This document shows, piece by piece, positions 1 through 4,538 of a DNA stretch of 10,459 nucleotides. The stretch comes from Anaerolineae bacterium (GTDB lineage Bacteria; Chloroflexota; Anaerolineae; B4-G1). The translations under genes were made by a program, and so were the position numbers. Numbering within the stretch: position 1 is the stretch's first letter; each line of letters opens with the position of its first letter. The stretch is taken from contig JALWUZ010000756.1 in the NCBI GenBank assembly GCA_027079895.1, positions 1-10,459 on the forward strand. Direction: 5' to 3'. The notes below the pieces were generated by a model. It was given only the letters and a program-made list of their open reading frames with translations. It did not search any database and was not told where the DNA came from.

Positions 1-111
1 GTCCGTCTGACAACTCTCACCGGGAGGAGTGTCCATCATTGACTTAACTCTTGGAAGCATAACTCAACGGGTAGGGGGACGATTGCTGATCACACAGAAT
101 CGCATTAATTT

Positions 112-654
112 TCAAACAGGCTCTAACGCCTCTCCAAGCCATACGCTCTCTATGGGTAATTCTCCTTGAAGAAGGCGTACAAGCTCGCTAGAAGAGACCA
201 TCTTTTCTGAGTCAAGAACCACTAAAGGAACCTCTTCCTCAGACAGTATGCTACTAAGAACTTCCGATCGCTCTTGCAATGAACGAACAAAATGTATTTC
301 TCCACTTAACGCGACCTCTGGTGGTATGTTAGACGTTACATCAATCAAATTAGCCAACTCGCTGCCTTGCAGTTCACGAAGAGCTTCCGCACATATCATT
401 CGGGCAATGGAAGCTGCTGGACTAAACATAGCAGGTTTTTGTGACAACCACCATCCCGAAGACAAATTTGGACCGCCTTTTGTCTCTCTATCCTTTGTCG
501 TTAATAGGGCAAACAGGATGTCGGTGTCCGTATACGTTATAAACAGTCGTTCAAAAAAGCCAGTAAAAAGCCATGTTTTCTCTTTGACGAACTCAATAAA
601 ATCTTTCACAACGCTTCTCTCTGGGAGAAAAGCGTTGTAACAAAGTGCTTCCAC
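112..654 (-). CDS. Hypothetical protein, 180 aa, second gene of a two-gene unit
   Basis: I do not recognise this protein and assign no function. It is a complete ORF with a GTG start (652-654) and TGA stop. It has no signal peptide or clear membrane segment. The N-terminal third is aromatic-rich (FTGFFERLFITYTDTDILFALL), the middle has small-residue and acidic helices, and the C-terminal third contains a hydrophobic strand (VPLVVLD) followed by a Ser/Leu-rich helix. Only 3 nt separate it from the stop of the upstream 60-aa gene, so the two are almost certainly co-transcribed and probably translationally coupled; the Shine-Dalgarno just before the GTG is poor, which fits coupling. An alternative GTG start lies 15 codons inside (607-609). 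Base composition is AT-richer than the right half of the window, and the gene sits beside a possible attC site, so a mobile cassette origin is possible. The ORF is very probably real; its function is unknown. Confidence 0.7.
   Translation of the reverse strand: MEALCYNAFLPERSVVKDFIEFVKEKTWLFTGFFERLFITYTDTDILFALLTTKDRETKGGPNLSSGWWLSQKPAMFSPAASIARMICAEALRELQGSELANLIDVTSNIPPEVALSGEIHFVRSLQERSEVLSSILSEEEVPLVVLDSEKMVSSSELVRLLQGELPIESVWLGEALEPV
608..638 (-). promoter_or_regulatory. Hairpin near the 5' end of the 180-aa gene
   Basis: ACAACGCTT (608-616) and AAGCGTTGT (630-638) form a perfect 9-bp stem with a 13-nt loop that can add a few inner pairs. It covers about codons 6-16 of the 180-aa gene. 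In the mRNA it would lie just inside the initiation region and could slow ribosome entry or favour the internal GTG at 607-609. It is not followed by a T-run, so I do not call it a terminator. The regulatory role is inference. Confidence 0.3.
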
Positions 655-657
655 ACT

Positions 658-840
658 CTACTCGTTCTTTGAAGTATCCACTACTATTGCTTCATGCGTC
701 CGTGAGACAACAGCAAAAGAATTTGCTATAAGAGCGTCCACCAGCCGCTCTACAAATTGCGGAATTATCTCACGATTTCCCCGATAGGTCCCAGGAAGAG
801 AAACAACCTCAAAGATTGAGAAAGTAAATTCTTTTTGCAT
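658..840 (-). CDS. Hypothetical small protein, 60 aa, first gene of a two-gene unit
   Basis: This is a small protein that I do not recognise. It contains an N-terminal beta-like stretch (KEFTFSIFEVVSLP), a charged turn, a helix (IPQFVERLVDALIANSF) and a final strand (AVVSRTHEAIVVD). This is a compact alpha/beta pattern with no membrane segment. I place the start at the ATG 838-840: the minus strand reads AGGTGGAG just before it at good Shine-Dalgarno spacing. The GTG directly upstream (841-843) overlaps that ribosome-binding site and is less likely. The stop TAG (658-660) is 3 nt before the GTG of the 180-aa gene. Its start lies only a few bases after a GTTAGGT core of a possible attC element, the usual position of a gene in an integron cassette. 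A small gene followed by a larger coupled gene also invites a toxin-antitoxin reading, but nothing in the sequence shows it. Confidence 0.65.
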   Translation of the reverse strand: MQKEFTFSIFEVVSLPGTYRGNREIIPQFVERLVDALIANSFAVVSRTHEAIVVDTSKNE

Positions 841-846
841 CACTCC

Positions 847-929
847 ACCTAACGGTTGACCTCACCCGCGCGGCGAGTGCAGGGATGTAACCCACGCGCA
901 GCGTGGTTGGCTCCGGCAAAGGATTAGGC
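847..929 (-). repeat. Possible integron attC-like recombination site
   Basis: Read on the minus strand, this 83-bp non-coding stretch begins GCCTAAT (923-929) and ends GTTAGGT (847-853). attC sites are bounded by RYYYAAC and GTTRRRY. The second core matches fully; the first has T instead of the final C. The outer CCTAA/TTAGG bases pair, TTG/CAA pairs follow inside, and the centre holds further hairpins such as CCACGC-GCA-GCGTGG. The length fits the usual attC range. The site lies right before a small unknown gene on the same strand, as in a cassette. The inner L-box pairing is poor and no integrase is in the window, so it could be a degenerate site, part of an integrase-less cassette cluster, or an unrelated intergenic repeat. 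Confidence 0.35.
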
Positions 930-992
930 AGCGCGATCTCTTGAATTGGTAAACAATTGCCAAATTCAGTCTCCGGTCAGCGTAGCCGATTA

Positions 993-1208
993 CTACACAT
1001 AATCTGGCAATACACTCTCCAAGTCAATCTCCCGCCAGTAGCAATTATCATAATCTTCTCTATGTGACGCTGTTCTTTGATCTATCCAGTCTGCAATGCA
1101 ACGCACTCTCGTTTCACCCCCGTCAGTCTCAACCCAAAAGATAGCGTTATCTCCACCGTCAAGCAACCATTGAACTTCATCAAAGTATCTATCAGCAAGA
1201 TCGGAAAT
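993..1208 (-). pseudogene. 5'-truncated remnant of an unknown gene at the IS edge
   Basis: On the minus strand one frame reads 71 residues with natural protein character, ending in ...CYWREIDLESVLPDYV and a TAG stop (993-995). Conspicuous parts are DRYFDEVQWLLDGGDNAIFWV and a Trp/Asp-rich middle (IADWIDQRT). It has no ATG and no plausible start. Going upstream, the frame enters the insertion sequence after Ile (1206-1208) and hits a stop (TAA) within a few codons. The 5' part of the gene is therefore missing and the break coincides with the IS boundary. A 68-aa ORF in another frame of the same strand (1082-1288) is a shadow: it crosses into the IS and looks less protein-like. I do not recognise the family; the size and identity of the lost N-terminus are unknown. 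Confidence 0.55.
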
Positions 1209-1209
1209 T

Positions 1210-1222
1210 CGAGTTTAGACAA
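1210..1222 (+). repeat. IS left terminal inverted repeat
   Basis: CGAGTTTAGACAA, an exact inverted match to 2693-2705. Including the adjoining AATT (1206-1209) the inverted match is 17 bp. Confidence 0.85.
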
Positions 1223-1302
1223 TCGCTCCGGGTAGTTCGTGACTTGCGCGAAACCGGCAAATGATGGAAACTTAGGACAGACCACCACGGGAGGTTACCG
1301 CT

Positions 1303-2625
1303 ATGGCGCAGCTTGATGATCTACTCAAGTTCCGTCAATCCGTCTTCGAACACGGACTCACCAAGGCTGGCGATGCTCAATTCGAGCTCATTGATGCCCT
1401 GCTCCTTGGTCAGTCCATTCGCTCTTTCCCAGAGTTGGGCCTCTTGCCCCCCTTCCGCCGCCAGTGGCATAGCAGTTACGCTGCCATCGAGAGAGGAGAG
1501 CAAGATCAGGAACGGCTCGAGCAACTCTTTGCCCGCCAAATCCCTTCCGAAGGTCCGCACCTGTTTGCGCTGGACGGCACGGCTTGGCCTCATCCGGCGG
1601 CCCATACCCTGGCCGACCGCCAATACGTCTTCAGCCCCACCGCTTCCATCGGCAACAAGTCGGTGGTGGTCGGCCATCCCTACTCCCTGTTGACCTGGGT
1701 GCCCCAATCGGGGAGCAGTTGGGCTCTCCCGCTCTCCGTCCGCCGCGTGTCGGGCCAGCAGACAGAAGTCGAAGTGGGGGTGGAACAGGTCAAACAGCTA
1801 TGCCGTCATCGGCGCACGGAGATGGAACAAGAACTCCACATCGTCATCGCCGACGCCAAGTACGGCAACCACCACTTCCTGGGGGCGCTGAAGGGTGAAC
1901 CGTGCGGCCTCTTGGTGCGCTTGCGTAGCAATCGCGTCCTGTACGGGCCGCCCGGTGCCTACAGCGGCCGGGGGCGTCCCCGGGTTCACGGAGACCGGTT
2001 CGCTTTCAAAGAGCCGGATACTTGGGGAGAGCCCGATGCGCTGGTGGAACTGGAACATCCACGCTGGGGGCGGGTGCGTCTGCGGCGATGGGATGACAAA
2101 CACGCCCGCCAAGATAGTACCACCCCGTTCAGCGTCATCTTGGCCGAGGCCCACTTGGAGCGGGAGAAGCCCGGGCCTTCTTTGTGGTTGGCCTACCTCC
2201 CCCCGGCGCATCAGAAAGCGTCGGACCAGCGATTGGAGGATCTGTGGCAATGGTACGGGTATCGCTGGCCGGTAGAACCCAGCATCCGGTTTCGCAAACA
2301 GTATCTCTATTGGACACTGCCGCGCTTCCAGAACCCGGATCACTGTGACCGCTGGACGATGCTGGTCAACATCGCCCAGTGGCAGCTCTTCCTGGGCCGC
2401 AGGCTGGTGAGGGACAACCCGCTGCCCTGGCAGCCGCCCCAGGAGGATCTGACACCGGAGCGGGTTCTCCGGGGTTTCGGTGGGCTTTTCAGCGCGATTG
2501 GCACACCGGCTGCGCCACCGCGAAAGCGCGGAAAGTCACCCGGCTGGCCGTCAGGGCGTCCTCGTACCAGACCCAAGCGGCACAAAGTGGTCAAAAAGAG
2601 CCGGAAAAAGCCCAGAAAAGGCTGA
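1303..2625 (+). CDS. DDE transposase of the insertion sequence (IS701-like)
   Basis: This 440-aa transposase should cut and join the terminal repeats of its own element. The ATG at 1303 is preceded by GGGAGG (1289-1294) at 8-nt spacing, so the start is well supported. Likely catalytic residues of an RNase-H-like DDE fold are visible: Asp91 in ALDGTAWP, Asp184 in IADAKYGN and Glu325 in WPVEPSIRFRKQYL, each in a setting typical of this class. An insertion between Asp184 and Glu325 carries a strand-rich region. The last 35 or so residues are almost all Lys, Arg, Pro and Ser, a probable DNA-contact tail. No frameshift or stop interrupts the gene, so it may be active and recently arrived. I assign it to the IS701-like/DDE_5 group by appearance; another DDE family is possible, but transposase itself is certain. 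Confidence 0.93.
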   Translation: MAQLDDLLKFRQSVFEHGLTKAGDAQFELIDALLLGQSIRSFPELGLLPPFRRQWHSSYAAIERGEQDQERLEQLFARQIPSEGPHLFALDGTAWPHPAAHTLADRQYVFSPTASIGNKSVVVGHPYSLLTWVPQSGSSWALPLSVRRVSGQQTEVEVGVEQVKQLCRHRRTEMEQELHIVIADAKYGNHHFLGALKGEPCGLLVRLRSNRVLYGPPGAYSGRGRPRVHGDRFAFKEPDTWGEPDALVELEHPRWGRVRLRRWDDKHARQDSTTPFSVILAEAHLEREKPGPSLWLAYLPPAHQKASDQRLEDLWQWYGYRWPVEPSIRFRKQYLYWTLPRFQNPDHCDRWTMLVNIAQWQLFLGRRLVRDNPLPWQPPQEDLTPERVLRGFGGLFSAIGTPAAPPRKRGKSPGWPSGRPRTRPKRHKVVKKSRKKPRKG

Positions 2626-2692
2626 AAGCGGCCCCAAATTCGATTTTCAAAGAACCCAATCCTGTCGGGTTGTCCACCCGTTCTCTCGCGCT

Positions 2693-2705
2693 TTGTCTAA
2701 ACTCG
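2693..2705 (-). repeat. IS right terminal inverted repeat
   Basis: TTGTCTAAACTCG, the exact reverse complement of 1210-1222, followed by AATT (2706-2709), which here also forms part of the first codons of the broken Nmad3-like reading frame. Confidence 0.85.
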
Positions 2706-3221
2706 AATTGGTTTAGGCAGGGCGAGAAAACGCCCACAGGTTACAAGTACGCAAAAAGGACTCCGGATATACATATGATATTTGGCTGGCTGCAGGTTGG
2801 TGAAATTTGGCCCACCAACCAGAAGAGTTTAATTCCTAACTGGGCGCTATATCACCCTCATCTTAGTCACCCATCGCCTTTTCCAAACGATGTACTATAT
2901 GTCGCAGCGGAACAGGTAAATATCGAGGGGAGAAAGTTAAACGTCAACGGCGGTGGGGTATTCCAGTTTTTTCACCCCAGGTTAGTACTGACGGCTCCAG
3001 ATCAGCCTAAACGGAGCCTTTGGCGGCTTCCTACTTGGTTTTATCCTCATAATGGCAAAACCCCTCTTTCATATCATCATGACCGTCAACGATGGTCATT
3101 ACTAAATGAGTACGTGCTCTTACACAGTGTAGGACGAGGGCAAGAATTTGTATTAGATTTAGATGAGTATCCTGAAGCCATAGAATGGTTGATAGAAATC
3201 TTGAGTCTAGAGAGCCCCTGA
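2706..3221 (+). pseudogene. 5'-truncated Nmad3-like gene (DNA base modification associated)
   Basis: From the IS edge onward one frame reads 171 residues that look like the C-terminal half or more of an Nmad3-family protein. It starts in mid-protein at NWFRQ (family members read roughly FFGWFR here), then DIHMIFGWLQVGEI, PHL, DVLYVAAE, GGGVFQFFHPRLVLTAP, RSLWRLPTWFYP, LSYH and finally GQEFVLD before a helix and TGA. I recall members of about 270-300 residues, so about 100 N-terminal residues are missing. The left flank of the IS does not supply them. An internal ATG (2775) with AAAGGA about 12 nt upstream could start a 148-aa fragment, but it would lack conserved parts. Nmad domains were predicted from gene context to act in DNA base hypermodification; the reaction of Nmad3 is not known to me. 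The remnant is almost certainly non-functional. Family assignment is from memory of its motifs. Confidence 0.65.
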
Positions 3222-3224
3222 ACC

Positions 3225-3306
3225 GCCTAACTTCGCTCGCGGCGGACACCGCTTTGTATTACGGCTAGTGTGTGTTGCCGCCATCGTGGCCGTAGGACAG
3301 CAACAC
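3225..3306 (+). other. Intergenic spacer: half attC-like core and hairpin
   Basis: The 132-bp gap before the methyltransferase gene holds GCCTAAC (3225-3231), an exact RYYYAAC core, 3 nt after the stop of the Nmad3-like remnant; attC sites usually sit directly behind a cassette gene like this. No matching GTTRRRY core follows at the expected distance, so at most a broken site remains. A stem GTGTTGC (3272-3278) / GCAACAC (3300-3306) with a GC-rich loop follows. It has no T-run and could be the arm of a damaged attC or a simple hairpin. I see no convincing promoter for the next gene. Confidence 0.3.
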
Positions 3307-3353
3307 CACGCCGTTGATACAACCATTGACTAAACGGATAGCGCGGAAAAAAG

Positions 3354-4490
3354 ATGTTGTCTCACACACTGCGCTCCTACATCTCCGGCGACCACCGGAA
3401 GCCGCTCTTCATCTCCGGGGACGCCCTCACAGTGTTGGGACTGCTGCCCGACGAATCCATTGACACTTGCATGACCAGCCCGCCGTACTGGCGAAAACGA
3501 CAGTATCACGGCGGAGGGATCGGACAGGAGCCGGACTATCGGGAGTACATCGAGGCCCTGCTGCGGATACTGGCGCAGGTCAAGAGGGTGCTCAAACCGC
3601 AGGGCTCGCTCTGGCTGAACATAGGGGATACCTACCTCAACAAACGATTGCTGGGCCTCCCCTGGCGGTTGGCGTTGGCGATGATGGACGAGCAGGGGTG
3701 GATATTGCGCAACGATGTCGTGTGGAACAAAATCAAAGGCGGGTTCGACACCGCTCCTGACCGGTTGCGCAACGTCCACGAGTACGTGTTCCACTTCGTG
3801 AAGAGGCCACGAGGCTACTACTACAACCTCGACGCCATCCGCTCGAAGCCCAGGCAAGCCCGGATTGTCAACGGAGCCGTCGTATCCGCTACCGGCGTCA
3901 CTGGCGTAAAGTACAGACGGCAGATAGAACTTTCGACCGCCTTGAACGAACGGGAAAAACGAGAGGCCCTCGACGCCCTGGACAGCATGCTCGAAAAAGT
4001 GCGCTCTGGGGAACTATCCGACTTTCGGATGGTCATCCGTGGGCAACAAAGAGTGACGCACTCCTCCTCTGAAAAAGTGTCCGGGCGTGCGCGGGAGATA
4101 CGGAGCAAAGGGTTCTACTTCCTGACCTACCACCCCAACGGCAGCAAACCCGGCGACGTGTGGGACATATTGCCGGAGGACACCCAACATCGAGCGGGGC
4201 ATTTCGCTGCTTACCCGGAGGATCTGTGCCGCATACCGATTCTGGCGACCTGCCCTCCAGACGGCATTGTCCTGGACCCGTTCTGCGGCACCGGCACCAC
4301 CATGTTAGTCGCCTATCAACTAGGCCGCCGCTCGATCGGCATAGACATAGCCCCGGAGTACATCGAGATGGCGAAACGCCGCTGGGAGAGCAATGGGCCG
4401 CGTACTGGAACTCTATGGGATACCGTCGTGCAAGCCGAGCGCGAACCGACCTGGGTCAACCGTTCTGGAAGAGAAATTATCCGACTCTAA
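3354..4490 (+). CDS. Stand-alone DNA methyltransferase, beta class (N4-cytosine or N6-adenine)
   Basis: Transfers a methyl group from S-adenosylmethionine to a base in a specific DNA site. The catalytic motif TSPPYW lies at residues 41-46 and the SAM-binding motif DPFCGTGTT at 308-316; this order (catalytic first) defines the beta class, and Ser in SPPYW favours N4-cytosine over N6-adenine. VVWNK, NVHEYVFHFVKR and an AAYPEDL stretch just before the SAM motif are further family marks. The region between about 160 and 265, rich in charged residues, is the likely target-recognition part. At 378 aa the gene is complete. The ATG at 3354 has only a weak purine run (GGAAAAAAG) in front. No restriction enzyme gene lies within the window, so it is an orphan methyltransferase or the survivor of a rearranged system; the neighbouring remnant of another DNA-modification-associated gene fits the second idea. 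Target site cannot be read from the sequence. Confidence 0.92.
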   Translation: MLSHTLRSYISGDHRKPLFISGDALTVLGLLPDESIDTCMTSPPYWRKRQYHGGGIGQEPDYREYIEALLRILAQVKRVLKPQGSLWLNIGDTYLNKRLLGLPWRLALAMMDEQGWILRNDVVWNKIKGGFDTAPDRLRNVHEYVFHFVKRPRGYYYNLDAIRSKPRQARIVNGAVVSATGVTGVKYRRQIELSTALNEREKREALDALDSMLEKVRSGELSDFRMVIRGQQRVTHSSSEKVSGRAREIRSKGFYFLTYHPNGSKPGDVWDILPEDTQHRAGHFAAYPEDLCRIPILATCPPDGIVLDPFCGTGTTMLVAYQLGRRSIGIDIAPEYIEMAKRRWESNGPRTGTLWDTVVQAEREPTWVNRSGREIIRL

Positions 4491-4526
4491 CTTGCTCATT
4501 TGGAGCCAGCCAGTGAGAGCACCGTC

Positions 4527-4530
4527 GAGG
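4527..4530 (+). promoter_or_regulatory. Shine-Dalgarno GAGG that fixes the clpC start
   Basis: GAGG lies 8 nt before the ATG at 4539 but only 2 nt before the ATG at 4533 and far downstream of the TTG at 4500. It therefore favours 4539, which also gives the N-terminus typical of Clp proteins. Confidence 0.6.
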
Positions 4531-4538
4531 ACATGACT

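Larger units (their letters stand above)
1210..2705 (+). mobile_element. Insertion sequence, 1,496 bp, IS701-like
   Basis: A complete-looking insertion sequence. Perfect 13-bp inverted repeats CGAGTTTAGACAA close both ends (1210-1222 and, inverted, 2693-2705), and a single intact transposase gene fills the middle. AATT abuts each outer edge (1206-1209 and 2706-2709). It is either a 4-bp target duplication or, being palindromic, an outward extension of the repeats to 17 bp. The element is more GC-rich than the genes around it. About 80 bp lie between the transposase stop and the right end. The two flanks are broken genes of opposite orientation that do not match each other, so the present flanks are not those of one simple insertion event. 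The family assignment (IS701-like, DDE fold) is from the look of the transposase and a 4-bp duplication; AATT does not fit the YTAR target I associate with IS701. Confidence 0.85.

Noticed and set aside
34..39. ATGATG on the minus strand as the start of a gene running off the left edge
   Set aside because: Only 12-13 codons are visible and the preceding purines are weakly placed. Possible, but not supportable.
57..62. GTTATGC-like core on the minus strand after the 180-aa gene as another attC
   Set aside because: It has no partner core within a suitable distance, breaks the GTTRRRY rule, and lacks palindromic arms.
248..640. 130-aa plus-strand frame opposite the 180-aa unknown gene
   Set aside because: It has no ribosome-binding site and less protein-like composition. 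The minus-strand frame is longer and coupled to its neighbour.
1213..2716. GTTTAG direct repeat (1213-1218 and 2711-2716) as a target duplication
   Set aside because: The left copy lies inside the terminal inverted repeat, so an element bounded by these copies would lose its matching ends. AATT just outside the repeats fits better.
3314..3342. Promoter-like TTGATA with GATAGC 17 nt later before the methyltransferase gene
   Set aside because: The -10 match is poor and such pairs occur by chance. I see no supporting element.
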